DNA from: Parabacteroides merdae ATCC 43184
Lineage (GTDB): Bacteria > Bacteroidota > Bacteroidia > Bacteroidales > Tannerellaceae
Assembly (NCBI RefSeq): GCF_025151215.1
Contig: NZ_CP102286.1
Span: 310,001-374,000, forward strand
DNA: 64,000 nucleotides
Reading direction: 5' to 3'
Under the pieces are notes generated by a model. The model had not been told where the DNA came from and did not search any database. It was given only the letters and a program-made list of their open reading frames with translations. Positions 29,376 to 39,267 of this stretch are shown piece by piece; the stretch's first letter is position 1; each line of letters opens with the position of its first letter. A program made the position numbers and the translations under genes.

Positions 29376-30320
29376 ATGTTTATTAATGCAACAGGGTTTT
29401 ATGTACCTGAAGAACGGGTAGATAACCAACATTTTTTAGAGTTAAACGGGCTAACCAGCGAGTGGATTGAACAGCGCACCGGGATTCGTTCCCGGTCTAA
29501 GGCAAAAGCCGAGGAAAATATTAATACGATGAGTATGGAGGCTGTTCGTAACGCCCTGCCTAAATTGCCGTATGATATTACGGATGTAGATTTGATTGTT
29601 TCCGCCTCTTATTCTCCGTACGATACGGTAGCGACTGCGGCTCATCTTGCCCAGCATGAATTCCATATTGAAAATGCGAAAGCGCTCTATCTTTCTTCCG
29701 CCTGCTCCTCATTCCTGAATGCGTTGGAAGTTGTGGAAGGGTATTTTGCTATGGGAAAAGCAACAAAAGCGTTGATCCTTTCCGCCGACAAGAATTCGGC
29801 CTACTATAATGAGACGGATCCGAAAGCCGGCCACCTTTGGGGCGATGCGGCTGCGGCCTTCTTCATCTCGAAGGAACGCGTTTCGGAAAAGGATTCCGAG
29901 ATCGTGGAAGTATACACACAAGGACTTGGTTATCTGGGCAAGGCTCCGGATGCGGTACATCTTCGTCCGTGCGACGGGGGAATCATGATGCCGGAAGGAC
30001 GCGACGTCTTTATCCAAGCTTGTACCTATATGCCGAAGAACGTGCTCTATCTCTTGGAAAAGAATGGCTATACGTTGGACAACCTGACATATTTCATCGG
30101 CCATCAAGCCAATATGCGTATCATGTCCAATATTGCCAAACAGCTCAATCTGCCGGAAGAGAAATTCCTGCATAATATTGAAGAATTGGGAAATACCGGT
30201 TCGGTAAGCTCAGCATTGGTATATGCCCAAAATGATCATAGTTTCAAGAAAGGCGACCTGGTTGCCATTACCGTGTTCGGCGGTGGCTATTCTACGGGAG
30301 CTTGCTTGATTAAGTGTTGA
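29376..30320 (+). CDS. 3-oxoacyl-ACP synthase III family protein (FabH-like)
   Basis: A 314-residue thiolase-fold enzyme with the Cys-His-Asn triad: Cys in YLSSACSSFLNA, His in FIGHQANMRI, Asn in EELGNTGSVSSA. These are the residues of KAS III, which condenses acetyl- or acyl-CoA with malonyl-ACP. Its location with fabG under a TetR regulator suggests a specialised acyl chain pathway or conditional initiation rather than the main housekeeping fabH, but the product cannot be read from sequence. Confidence 0.92.
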   Translation: MFINATGFYVPEERVDNQHFLELNGLTSEWIEQRTGIRSRSKAKAEENINTMSMEAVRNALPKLPYDITDVDLIVSASYSPYDTVATAAHLAQHEFHIENAKALYLSSACSSFLNALEVVEGYFAMGKATKALILSADKNSAYYNETDPKAGHLWGDAAAAFFISKERVSEKDSEIVEVYTQGLGYLGKAPDAVHLRPCDGGIMMPEGRDVFIQACTYMPKNVLYLLEKNGYTLDNLTYFIGHQANMRIMSNIAKQLNLPEEKFLHNIEELGNTGSVSSALVYAQNDHSFKKGDLVAITVFGGGYSTGACLIKC

Positions 30321-30338
30321 ATTTAAAACGGAATTAAT

Positions 30339-31085
30339 ATGAAATTATTAGAAGGTAAAGTGGCAATCGTTACGGGGGCCGCACGTGGTATTGGTAAGGC
30401 GATCGCATTGAAATTCGCCGCAGAGGGTGCAAATATCGCATTCACGGATTTGGTGATCGACGAAAACGGTCTGGCCACCCAGAAGGAAATCGAAGCATTG
30501 GGTGTTAAAGCAAAAGGCTATGCTTCCAATGCGGCCAATTTCGAAGAAACACACAATGTCGTTGCTGAAATCGTAAAAGATTTCGGTCGTGTGGATATCC
30601 TCGTAAACAATGCTGGTATCACGAAAGACGGTCTGATGATGCGTATGAGTGAAGGTCAGTGGGATGCCGTCATCGGTGTCAACCTGAAATCGGCTTTCAA
30701 CTTTATCCACGCTTGTACTCCGGTGATGATGAAACAGCGTTCGGGCAGTATCATCAATATGGCTTCTGTGGTTGGTGTACATGGTAATGCAGGTCAGAGT
30801 AACTATTCGGCATCCAAAGCCGGTATGATCGGCCTGGCTAAGTCTATCGCGCAGGAACTGGGTTCACGCGGTATCCGTGCCAATGCAATCGCCCCGGGCT
30901 TCATTATTACTGATATGACAGCCGGTCTGCCGGAAGAAGTCAAGGTCGAATGGGCAAAGAAGATTCCTTTGCGCCGTGGCGGTACGCCTGAAGATGTGGC
31001 CAACATCGCTACATTCCTGGCTTCCGATATGTCTTCTTATGTATCAGGACAGGTGATCCAGGTTGATGGCGGTATGAATATGTAA
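30339..31085 (+). CDS. fabG: 3-oxoacyl-ACP reductase
   Basis: A 248-residue classical short-chain dehydrogenase: TGAARGIGKAIAL for NADP binding, LVNNAG, the catalytic Ser in IINMASVVG and YSASKAGM with Tyr and Lys. The C-terminus SSYVSGQVIQVDGGMNM is the FabG signature. It reduces 3-oxoacyl-ACP and would act right after the neighbouring synthase, 18 bp upstream. Confidence 0.95.
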   Translation: MKLLEGKVAIVTGAARGIGKAIALKFAAEGANIAFTDLVIDENGLATQKEIEALGVKAKGYASNAANFEETHNVVAEIVKDFGRVDILVNNAGITKDGLMMRMSEGQWDAVIGVNLKSAFNFIHACTPVMMKQRSGSIINMASVVGVHGNAGQSNYSASKAGMIGLAKSIAQELGSRGIRANAIAPGFIITDMTAGLPEEVKVEWAKKIPLRRGGTPEDVANIATFLASDMSSYVSGQVIQVDGGMNM

Positions 31086-31089
31086 AGAG

Positions 31090-31170
31090 ATTTATGATTT
31101 ATAATTTATGATTTATGTAGGTGACGTTTGTTTTGCAAAATCATAAATCCATAAATCATAAATCATAAAT
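31090..31170. repeat. A+T-rich inverted repeat between fabG and the pseudouridine synthase gene
   Basis: The left arm (31090-31117) is built of ATTTATGATTTAT words and the right arm (31142-31170) of their complements ATAAATCATAAAT. A loop of about 24 nt separates them. It could fold as a long hairpin on either strand and end the fabG transcript. Similar words occur at 15091-15121 and 56222-56245. Confidence 0.75.
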
Positions 31171-31178
31171 TTGAAATC

Positions 31179-31856
31179 ATGGAGGTTATTTACGAAGACA
31201 ATCATATCATTGCGGTAAATAAGACTTGCCGCGAGATTGTACAAGGAGATAAAACCGGTGATACTCCTCTTTCGGACATGCTGAAGGCATGGCTGAAAGA
31301 GAAGTATTGTAAACCCGGAAATGTCTTTGTCGGCGTTACGCATCGTCTGGACCGTCCGGTCAGTGGCGTCGTGTTATTTGCCAAGACGAGCAAGGCGCTC
31401 GCCCGTCTGAACGAGATGTTCCGGGTCGGCGAAGTAAAGAAGACCTATTGGGCGATCGTGAAGAACTGTCCGCCGGCAGAAGAGGGAGAGCTGGTGAACT
31501 GGCTGGTTCGCAACGAGAAGCAAAATAAGAGCTATGCTTATGACACGGAACGGACGAATGCCAAGAAAGCGGTCCTGCATTATAAAGTGATTGCTCGCTC
31601 GGACAACTATTATCTGTTGGCTATAGACCTGAAGACAGGCCGTCATCACCAAATCCGTTGCCAGCTTGCCAAGATGGGATGCCCAATCAAAGGCGACTTG
31701 AAATACGGTTTTCCCCGTTCTAATCCGGACGGCGGCATCAGCCTGCATTCCCGCAGTGCCGAATTCATCCATCCCGTATCGAAACAGCCGGTCAGCATTG
31801 TCGCTCCTGTGCCTGCTGATTCTCTTTGGAAAGCGATGGAGCAGATGAAGAGGTGA
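31179..31856 (+). CDS. RluA-family pseudouridine synthase
   Basis: A 225-residue protein with the catalytic Asp motif GVTHRLDRPVSGVVLFAKT and KTGRHHQIRCQLA, as in RluA/RluC/TruC proteins. It lacks an N-terminal S4 domain, which favours a tRNA or small-substrate type. It isomerises uridine in rRNA or tRNA. Confidence 0.92.
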   Translation: MEVIYEDNHIIAVNKTCREIVQGDKTGDTPLSDMLKAWLKEKYCKPGNVFVGVTHRLDRPVSGVVLFAKTSKALARLNEMFRVGEVKKTYWAIVKNCPPAEEGELVNWLVRNEKQNKSYAYDTERTNAKKAVLHYKVIARSDNYYLLAIDLKTGRHHQIRCQLAKMGCPIKGDLKYGFPRSNPDGGISLHSRSAEFIHPVSKQPVSIVAPVPADSLWKAMEQMKR

Positions 31857-31907
31857 AAGTTGTTCTGACTTTCAGCCGATTTATTAACCGGATGCGAAGC
31901 CTCTCTT

Positions 31908-32837
31908 TCATCTTTCACCTTTTAGCTGTTTTAGCTGTTCTTTTGATTTGCTTCGTGTCACGATATAAACCCCTAAGAATACTAATGCGATCGCGATACT
32001 TTTCATCAGTCCGAACGTGTCCAGGCCGACTATGACCGTGATGATGGATGCGATGATCGGTTGGACATAATTGTACATGGTCGCAACCGTTGGGCGTAAA
32101 ATCCGTTGGCCGATCGGGACGAGAAGGTAGGCGAAGAACGTTCCTCCCAATACGACAACCGCGATGTTTAGGTAGATATCCAGGGGCAGGGTGGCGAAGT
32201 CGATGCTTGCGACACTGTTGTAGGAGAAAGGGATCGTACAGATTGCCGAGTAGGTGAACATCCATTTCATCAGCGTCACGGGCGAGTACCGTCCGATCAA
32301 TCCTTTGTAGACAACTACATAAATAGAAAAACTGCATTGTGCGATCAGGCAGAGGATATCTCCCCACACGTTATTGCTGCCGTTTCCTGTTACCGCCGTT
32401 TGCTGTCCGCTCAGAATAAGCGTCAGGGCACCTGCCGCCCCGACAAAGATACCGAGGATCTTCGTTCCCGTAATCGGTTCCTTCAGGTAAAAAGCAGCGA
32501 TGATCATGGTGATGATGGGGGTGGAGGTGGCAACGATCGTTGCGTCTATGGGTGAAGTCTGCGACACGCCAAAGATATAAGTACCTTGGTTGAATACGAT
32601 TCCGAAGAGGGCTGCGAAAAACAGGTGTTTCAGGTCTTCATGAGGGACGTGTTCCTTGCGGGTAAAGATCGATGCGATCCAGAATACTATTGCCGCACCC
32701 AACATCCGGAAAGTTGTTAGTGAGATTGCATTTATTAATCCGCTGGATAAGACAATCTTGGAAGAGGGAGACATGCATCCCCACAATACGTTTGCCATCA
32801 GCATGGCCAAATGTCCTTTGTAAGCTTCTGATTTCAT
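31908..32837 (-). CDS. EamA/DMT-superfamily transporter
   Basis: The 309-residue protein has ten hydrophobic helices in two EamA repeats (AMLMANVLWGCMSPSSKIVL in the first, and the second from about residue 160). The start at MKSEAYKGHL fits the first repeat and a TACTTTTG promoter about 25 bp upstream; a longer frame to 32891 would precede that promoter. The substrate is unknown, typically an amino acid or metabolite exporter. Confidence 0.9.
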   Translation of the reverse strand: MKSEAYKGHLAMLMANVLWGCMSPSSKIVLSSGLINAISLTTFRMLGAAIVFWIASIFTRKEHVPHEDLKHLFFAALFGIVFNQGTYIFGVSQTSPIDATIVATSTPIITMIIAAFYLKEPITGTKILGIFVGAAGALTLILSGQQTAVTGNGSNNVWGDILCLIAQCSFSIYVVVYKGLIGRYSPVTLMKWMFTYSAICTIPFSYNSVASIDFATLPLDIYLNIAVVVLGGTFFAYLLVPIGQRILRPTVATMYNYVQPIIASIITVIVGLDTFGLMKSIAIALVFLGVYIVTRSKSKEQLKQLKGER

Positions 32838-33069
32838 GATAACCTGTTTGTTTTGGGGGTACAAAAGTAGAAAATCTGCCAAATCTGCCAAAAAAGGTCC
32901 GCCAGATTTTGTGTTTTGTTCGGTTTGTAGGCGACAGGATTTATGCAGACAGGCATCCGTTTTTGAGATGGATGCCTATGCAATTCGATCTCTTTCCTGG
33001 GAATATAGGATAGTTTCGCATAATAGTTTTATCTTTGTATGTAGTAGAAACAATAATGGTAAGATTCTT

Positions 33070-33807
33070 ATGAAACCGACTCGTATTATCGAAATTTGTG
33101 CAAACTCCGCACAAAGCTGTGTGGAAGCAGAAGCCGGAGGTGCAAAACGTGTGGAACTTTGTGCCGGCATCCCGGAAGGGGGAACGACACCCAGCTACGG
33201 GGAGATCCGGACGGCGCAGGCACTCACTTCGTCTATTGATATAAATGTGATTATCCGTCCGCGTGGAGGCGACTTCCTCTATACGCCGGCAGAGATTCAG
33301 TCGATGTTGCTGGATATCGAACTGTGCAAGCAGTTGAAGGTGCATGGCGTAGTCTTTGGTTGCTTGACGAAAGACGGGGATATCGATGTCCCTTTGATGC
33401 GCCGGTTGATCGAGACGGCCAAACCGTTGTCTGTCACCTGTCATCGCGCCTTTGATGTTTGCCGCGATCCCTTTGCCGCATTGGAGCAGTTGATTGAGTT
33501 GGGCTGTGACCGTATCCTGACTTCCGGCCAGCAGTCCGATGCCGTGAAAGGGATTCCTCTCATTGCCGAACTGGTGAAACGTGCGGCAGGCCGCATCATC
33601 ATCATGCCGGGGTGCGGAGTTCGGGAGAATAACATCGCCCGCATCGAAGCGGAAACCGGGGCGAAGGAGTTTCATACATCCGCTCGAAGCATCGTCTACA
33701 GCAAGATGGAATATCGGAACGAGAATGTCCCGATGGGCAGCAGCATCGTTTCCTCCGAGTTCGAGACGGTCGAAACGGACCGCAAGAAGGTGGCTTCTTA
33801 CCTGTAA
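33070..33807 (+). CDS. cutC: CutC-family protein
   Basis: A 245-residue TIM-barrel protein: IEICANSAQSCVEAEAGGAK, VIIRPRGGDFLY, VTCHRAFDV, SGQQSDAVKGI. It matches the CutC family, first linked to copper homeostasis, although its biochemical activity is uncertain. I placed the start at 33070 since it gives the family length and follows a TATCTTTG box (33030-33037) by about 30 bp. Confidence 0.93.
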   Translation: MKPTRIIEICANSAQSCVEAEAGGAKRVELCAGIPEGGTTPSYGEIRTAQALTSSIDINVIIRPRGGDFLYTPAEIQSMLLDIELCKQLKVHGVVFGCLTKDGDIDVPLMRRLIETAKPLSVTCHRAFDVCRDPFAALEQLIELGCDRILTSGQQSDAVKGIPLIAELVKRAAGRIIIMPGCGVRENNIARIEAETGAKEFHTSARSIVYSKMEYRNENVPMGSSIVSSEFETVETDRKKVASYL

Positions 33808-33882
33808 AAGAACCAATTTATGGCAAGGCTGCGAAAGCAACTTTGTTTTTGAAACGAGTAAACAATAAAAAAAGAAAGAACA

Positions 33883-34086
33883 ATGGAAGAACCTAAAAGA
33901 CTTTACCGTTCGAATAACGGGATGATAGCAGGTGTTTGTGCGGGTATTGCCGATTATTTCGGCTGGGATCCTACATTAGTGCGTATCGGATATATATTAT
34001 TGAGTATCTTTACGGTATTTTCCGGGGTGATCGCTTATCTGATCCTTTGGATGGTTATACCTAAACAACCTATAAATAAAGGATGA
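33883..34086 (+). CDS. PspC-domain small membrane protein
   Basis: A 67-residue protein with the PspC signature [20 protein letters not shown] followed by one membrane helix ([20 protein letters not shown]). PspC proteins sense membrane stress in other bacteria. The stop overlaps the uvrB start by 4 bp (ATGA), so the two are translationally coupled. Confidence 0.9.
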   Translation: MEEPKRLYRSNNGMIAGVCAGIADYFGWDPTLVRIGYILLSIFTVFSGVIAYLILWMVIPKQPINKG

Positions 34087-36110
34087 ACTTTGAATTATCT
34101 TCCCCATTCAGTCCGACAGGAGATCAGCCGGAAGCGATTGCGGCCCTGTCCGACGGTATAAAGAGTGGTGTGCCTTTCCAGACCTTGTTGGGAGTGACAG
34201 GGTCCGGAAAGACTTTCACTATCGCCAATGTGATCAAGGAAGTGCGGAAGCCGACTTTGATCCTGAGTCATAACAAAACCCTCGCAGCCCAGTTATACAG
34301 CGAGTTTAAGGCATTTTTTCCGAACAATGCCGTCGAGTATTTCGTCTCTTATTATGACTATTACCAGCCGGAGGCTTACCTGCCGACGACGGACACCTAC
34401 ATAGAAAAGGATTTGCAGATCAACGACGAGATCGATAAACTACGTCTGCGTGCAACCGCTTCACTGTTGTCGGGGCGGAAGGACGTTATTGTCGTTTCGT
34501 CTGTCTCCTGCCTGTATGGTATGGCGGACCCGACAGCCTTTGCTGAGAAAGTGGTGCATCTGGAGAAGGGGATGCGGATAGACAGGGATAAACTGCTGCG
34601 CCGTTTCGTGGATGCCCTTTATGTCAATAATAAGATAGAGTTCAACAGGGGGTGCTTTCGTGTAAACGGGGATACGGTCGATATCTTTCCGGCTATCGAA
34701 ACTTTTGATGGGGCAGCCTACCGTATTGAGTTTTGGGACGATGAGGTGGATCGCATTTCTTCGTTCGACCCGCAGACCGGGCAGGAGATAGACGAGCAGG
34801 ATGAACTGAACATTTATCCGACCAACCTTTTCGTGACCACCCAGGAACGTATCAATACCGCTATCGGGCAGATCGATGTCGATCTGGGGACGCAGGTGAA
34901 TTTCTTGCGGGAAATCGGCAAGCCTTACGAGGCGAAACGTTTGTACGAGCGTGTCACGTTTGATCTGGAAATGATACGCGAGTTGGGGCATTGCTCCGGT
35001 ATCGAGAACTATTCCCGCTATTTTGACGGTCGCCAGGCGGGTGAACGGCCTTTCTGTTTGCTCGATTATTTCCCGAAAGACTTTCTGTTGGTGGTTGACG
35101 AGAGCCACGTGACGATCCCGCAGATACGGGCGATGTACGGAGGCGATTATTCCCGTAAGAAGAATCTGGTGGATTATGGTTTCCGTCTGCCGGCAGCGAT
35201 GGATAACCGTCCGTTGACGTTCGATGAGTTCGAGTCGCTGACTCCGTTGGCGATTTACGTGAGTGCGACACCGGCCGACTATGAACTGGAAAAGAGCGAA
35301 GGGATCGTGGTGGACCAAGTGATCCGTCCGACAGGCTTGCTCGATCCGGTTATCGAGGTGCGTCCGACGTTGAACCAGATCGACGATCTGATGGAGGAGA
35401 TCACACAACGTGCTGCTGTGGACGAACGTGTTTTGGTGACGACATTGACGAAGCGTATGGCGGAGGAACTGACTGCTTATCTGACGCGCATGGGAATCCG
35501 CTGCAACTATATCCATAGCGATGTCGATACGTTGGAACGCATTCAGATCATGGATGATTTGCGGAAAGGGTTGTTCGACGTGCTGATCGGCGTCAACTTG
35601 CTGCGTGAAGGACTTGATTTGCCGGAAGTCTCTTTGGTCGCTATCTTGGATGCTGATAAGGAAGGTTTCCTGCGCTCGCACCGTTCGCTGACGCAGACGG
35701 CTGGACGTGCTGCCCGAAATGTGAATGGGAAGGTGATATTCTATGCTGACAAGATAACAGACAGTATGCGCCTGACAATGGACGAAACAGCCCGTAGGCG
35801 TGAAAAACAGCTCGCTTATAATGAGAAACATGGCATTACGCCTAAGCAGGTTATCAAAAACAGCGTTTCCCTGGTTGCGGAGAAACAACAACCGGTTACA
35901 GGCGAACCGTATGCTTATGTGGAACCGGAACCCAGCTTGGTTGCAGACCCGGTAGTTCAGTATATGAATCGCAAACAGCTTGAGAAAGCGATCGAACGGA
36001 CGAAGAAGCAGATGATGGAGGCGGCCAAGAAGCTGGACTTTATCGAAGCAGCTCAGTTTCGTGATGAACTGGTGAAGCTGGAAGATCTGTTAGTGACAAA
36101 AAAGGATTGA
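34083..36110 (+). CDS. uvrB: UvrABC excinuclease subunit B
   Basis: A 675-residue DEAD-like helicase: Walker [11 protein letters not shown] near residue 40, the beta-hairpin region [18 protein letters not shown], motif DESHV and a C-terminal UVR domain ([19 protein letters not shown]) for UvrC binding. It verifies DNA damage in nucleotide excision repair. It sits between pspC and a DUF1460 gene in a compact cluster. Confidence 0.98.
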   Translation: MNFELSSPFSPTGDQPEAIAALSDGIKSGVPFQTLLGVTGSGKTFTIANVIKEVRKPTLILSHNKTLAAQLYSEFKAFFPNNAVEYFVSYYDYYQPEAYLPTTDTYIEKDLQINDEIDKLRLRATASLLSGRKDVIVVSSVSCLYGMADPTAFAEKVVHLEKGMRIDRDKLLRRFVDALYVNNKIEFNRGCFRVNGDTVDIFPAIETFDGAAYRIEFWDDEVDRISSFDPQTGQEIDEQDELNIYPTNLFVTTQERINTAIGQIDVDLGTQVNFLREIGKPYEAKRLYERVTFDLEMIRELGHCSGIENYSRYFDGRQAGERPFCLLDYFPKDFLLVVDESHVTIPQIRAMYGGDYSRKKNLVDYGFRLPAAMDNRPLTFDEFESLTPLAIYVSATPADYELEKSEGIVVDQVIRPTGLLDPVIEVRPTLNQIDDLMEEITQRAAVDERVLVTTLTKRMAEELTAYLTRMGIRCNYIHSDVDTLERIQIMDDLRKGLFDVLIGVNLLREGLDLPEVSLVAILDADKEGFLRSHRSLTQTAGRAARNVNGKVIFYADKITDSMRLTMDETARRREKQLAYNEKHGITPKQVIKNSVSLVAEKQQPVTGEPYAYVEPEPSLVADPVVQYMNRKQLEKAIERTKKQMMEAAKKLDFIEAAQFRDELVKLEDLLVTKKD

Positions 36111-36124
36111 AATTGGATCAAGAG

Positions 36125-36955
36125 ATGAAACGGACGCTATTTTGTTTGTTCTTTTTTGCTTTTCTTTCCCTACCTGGAAAAGCTCAGAGGGATAAGGCTA
36201 TTTACGAACGCTATTGTACGGCAGTGAAGGAGAAAGCGGCTTTGCCGACAGGTGACCTGATGGTAGAGACCGCCCGTTTTTTCTTGGGAACTCCTTATGT
36301 AGCAGGGACGTTGGAGGAAGAGCCTGAAACATTGGTGATAAACCTGCATGGCTTGGATTGTATGACTTTGGTAGAGAATACGGCTGCTTTGGCCTGGTCT
36401 GTCAAGCATCGTCTTGCTTATGATGGGTATGTTTCTGTTTTGAAAGATATGCGTTACCGGAATTCCGGCTGTGCGACACTCGATTATACGGATCGTCTCC
36501 ATTATACGGCTGACTGGATATATGAAAACGAAAAGAGAGGGTATCTGAAGGATGTTACGAAAGAGATCGGTGGGCAGTCGCTTAAGTTTGACCTGTCCTT
36601 TATGTCTACACATCCAGATAGTTACAAGCAGTTGAAAGGAAATCCGGGACGTATCGCAGTAATGGCGGCTAAGGAAAAAGAAATTAGTACCCGCCCGCAT
36701 TATTATATTCCGCAGGATGAAATCAATGAGCATGCCGGCCAAATCAGGAATGGCGATATCGTCTGTTTTGTCACGACTGTGAAAGGGCTGGATATCTCGC
36801 ACGTCGGCATTGTCTGCCGGGAAAGGGATATGCTTACTTTTATCCATGCCTCGACCGTCCAGAAGCGGGTGATCGTGAACGAAGAACCTTTGCAGGAATA
36901 CGTGCAGGGTATCAAACGCAATTGTGGTATTATGATTGTCCGTCCACAGTTCTGA
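36125..36955 (+). CDS. DUF1460 secreted amidase-like protein
   Basis: The 276-residue product starts with a signal peptide (MKRTLFCLFFFAFLSLPGKA). It contains LHGLDCMTLVENTAALA with a likely nucleophile Cys and ISHVGIVCRERDMLTFIHAS with His residues, an NlpC/P60-like arrangement. Members are N-acetylmuramoyl-L-alanine amidase-like peptidoglycan enzymes. I selected the ATG at 36125 over a TTG at 36107 because it opens directly into the signal sequence. Confidence 0.85.
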   Translation: MKRTLFCLFFFAFLSLPGKAQRDKAIYERYCTAVKEKAALPTGDLMVETARFFLGTPYVAGTLEEEPETLVINLHGLDCMTLVENTAALAWSVKHRLAYDGYVSVLKDMRYRNSGCATLDYTDRLHYTADWIYENEKRGYLKDVTKEIGGQSLKFDLSFMSTHPDSYKQLKGNPGRIAVMAAKEKEISTRPHYYIPQDEINEHAGQIRNGDIVCFVTTVKGLDISHVGIVCRERDMLTFIHASTVQKRVIVNEEPLQEYVQGIKRNCGIMIVRPQF

Positions 36956-36957
36956 AC

Positions 36958-39138
36958 TTACTGGAAGAGTTCGAACGCGAACTTGAATCCGATCCCGTCA
37001 TATTTCAATTTATCGAACCCGACGAAGGCGGCGACGTTGAAGATATGGTTACCGAAACCGTATCCGATTTCAGTGTAGCTGGGTTTGACTGGCATCCATA
37101 GCTGACTGAGGTAAAAACGTTCGGAGATGATGTGCTTGGTTGCTTCTGGTTTGAATAGCTGAAAGAGCATGAATGGACTTTCGTACATGGCATGTGCTTG
37201 GACATATTTGTCGGATGCGTTGAACCATACGCTTCCTAGCTGGTGGAAGACACCTCCGAAATCGTCTCCTCCCCATGATTCGGGGAAGTTGTGCCGTGTG
37301 AAATACCGGTAGTCGGCAAAGTAGGTTGACTTCTGGGCAGTATAAAGCCCTCCGCTGATATGGTAGTTGAACCGGCGTGACAGGCCCAGGTAAATGCTTT
37401 GGTGGATATCGGCCTCCACACGTCCGTAATTACCGCTGCTTTTCCATACGCCTGGTATGGCCCGCCCGAACTCGATGGAGATGGTCGGGTAGTAGGAGTA
37501 GAGGTACTCTTTACGGTAACCGTCCATCCAGTAGTATTGTCTGGGAGTATAGGAAAAGCCGATCGTGGGGATGAAATCGTGATAGTTTTCGTTGATGATC
37601 TCCGTGACACCGTCTCCCGGATCTATCGCGCTTTTCCGGGTTGGTATGCGGCGGTGGTAAGAGATGCCGGTGATCATTTGGAAACCGTTGAACAACTCGA
37701 TCTGATTCTTGAGCTCTATGTAATAGTGCTTGAAGTATTCCAAATCCAGGTTTTCGAAGTTGAAAGTGGAGTCTTTCAGCTGTTCGTTAATTTCGTTCAT
37801 GATCTTGGAAGAATATCCTTGGTTGGTGTTTCCGAGACTGAGGCTCAGGGCTCCTTGTTTCTCAGGAAGATATTCCCAATCTCCCTCGAATTTGAAGAAC
37901 AACTCTTTTCGTTTGAATACAAAACCAACCTCAGGCCGGAAACGCAGTTGGCGGTCTTTCTTGAAGGTCTTGCTGAAGCGGAGCTGTTGCCTGTAAGTAA
38001 TACCGTTTCGTCCGGAATAGCCCAACTGGAAAGGATTCAGGATGCCGGAGTATTTCAGACGGGTCGTTTTATAATCCAGATTGATGGTGTTGGTCAGGCG
38101 TTCTGTTATTTTCAGGTATTTCCGAATGTTGCTTGTGTCGTTGGCTTGGGTTGTTCTGATGCTTGTTTTTTCGTATTTTGTTTCTTCTTCCTGGGTCAGT
38201 GGGATGTCTCTTTTGTTTTTCCAGTAGCTGCTGTCGCTGATGATTGGGATCGTATCAGATGATAACTGGTAATATCCGGTCAAGTCGAGGGAGTGGTGTT
38301 TTTTGTCTTCATAGTCTTCTTCAACCCATTCAACGGCTTCGTATTTGAATGAAGTATGATAGTAGCTGGCGATGGCATTTCCCAGCACATGATACCGGAG
38401 AAATAGGTCTGCCTTTTGTGGCAGGATGAAATGGCGGTAATCCCGTCCGAATGTCATGACCAGGTTGAATTCGGCAAAGGAGAAACGCCCGTTTAAGTCG
38501 ATCTTGTCAATGTGCCAGTCTTTGTCGGTGATGTACAGATCTCCGCAAATGAGTTTTTGGCTCCATAGCTTTGGCATGAAGCGTATCTGGTAGATTTTCA
38601 GATTGCCGGTCGTTTCGATGCTTTCCAGGTTGAAGTTGTAGTATTTGAATGCTTCATGAGCTACTGGCATGATGATCCCTTCGTTGTAGATGGTTGGCGA
38701 ATAGACGTTCAGGTTCAGAAATGTCAAGACTTCCTGCTGTTTTGCGCCGTTGGGGATGCTGTTTCCGTTTATCGCTTCGAAGCTGTGCAGGTAGTTGTTC
38801 GGAGCGTTGAACTTGGAGTGGCTGACCATCTCGAAGATCATATCCTTGTTCTTCCTGTCTACCGGAAAAAGATGATGGGCGAAACGCATTAGAATGTTTT
38901 GTTTGAGTATTTCCGTCTTGCCTTTGATATAGATTTCGGCCTCGTACCGTGAGACGACTGTTTTGTATTTGTCGGCCTGCTCGATTACCTTCCTCATAAT
39001 AGAATCCCCTTGCTGGGATGATACCGTTTTGGGGGACCGACCCAGCAATAAAAGGTTCCCATAACTACCATCAGGGTCAGCTAAGGCATTTACTGCGGTA
39101 AAAAGCAGAATGATAATATAAAAATACTTTTTCAACAA
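36958..39138 (-). CDS. DUF5686-family outer membrane beta-barrel protein
   Basis: A 726-residue exported protein with signal peptide (LKKYFYIIILLFTAVNALA). The N-terminal third contains YEAEIYIKGKTEI and AHEAFKYYNFNLES, typical of DUF5686. The rest consists of alternating amphipathic strands ending in a terminal Phe-containing beta-signal (FAFELFQ). Many relatives carry a carboxypeptidase-regulatory domain ahead of this region; it is absent here. The role is unknown. Confidence 0.8.
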   Translation of the reverse strand: MLKKYFYIIILLFTAVNALADPDGSYGNLLLLGRSPKTVSSQQGDSIMRKVIEQADKYKTVVSRYEAEIYIKGKTEILKQNILMRFAHHLFPVDRKNKDMIFEMVSHSKFNAPNNYLHSFEAINGNSIPNGAKQQEVLTFLNLNVYSPTIYNEGIIMPVAHEAFKYYNFNLESIETTGNLKIYQIRFMPKLWSQKLICGDLYITDKDWHIDKIDLNGRFSFAEFNLVMTFGRDYRHFILPQKADLFLRYHVLGNAIASYYHTSFKYEAVEWVEEDYEDKKHHSLDLTGYYQLSSDTIPIISDSSYWKNKRDIPLTQEEETKYEKTSIRTTQANDTSNIRKYLKITERLTNTINLDYKTTRLKYSGILNPFQLGYSGRNGITYRQQLRFSKTFKKDRQLRFRPEVGFVFKRKELFFKFEGDWEYLPEKQGALSLSLGNTNQGYSSKIMNEINEQLKDSTFNFENLDLEYFKHYYIELKNQIELFNGFQMITGISYHRRIPTRKSAIDPGDGVTEIINENYHDFIPTIGFSYTPRQYYWMDGYRKEYLYSYYPTISIEFGRAIPGVWKSSGNYGRVEADIHQSIYLGLSRRFNYHISGGLYTAQKSTYFADYRYFTRHNFPESWGGDDFGGVFHQLGSVWFNASDKYVQAHAMYESPFMLFQLFKPEATKHIISERFYLSQLWMPVKPSYTEIGYGFGNHIFNVAAFVGFDKLKYDGIGFKFAFELFQ

Positions 39139-39231
39139 ATTATCGTCTCTTTCTTTACAAACGTAACGAATAAAATCGAATTTTTATTCATTTATCGTAT
39201 TAAACTTATTCTGCTTTTAAAAGAAAAGTAT

Positions 39232-39239
39232 TACATTTG
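39232..39239 (+). promoter_or_regulatory. -7 box of the Crp/Fnr-type gene
   Basis: TACATTTG lies 28 bp before the GTG start at 39268. I see no clear -33 match. Confidence 0.5.
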
Positions 39240-39267
39240 TGCTTCATAAGTATGTTATATAGCAGTC

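Noticed and set aside
34461..35891. Long minus-strand open frame opposite uvrB (476 codons)
   Set aside because: It is antisense to a clearly functional uvrB, has an odd residue composition and no family resemblance.
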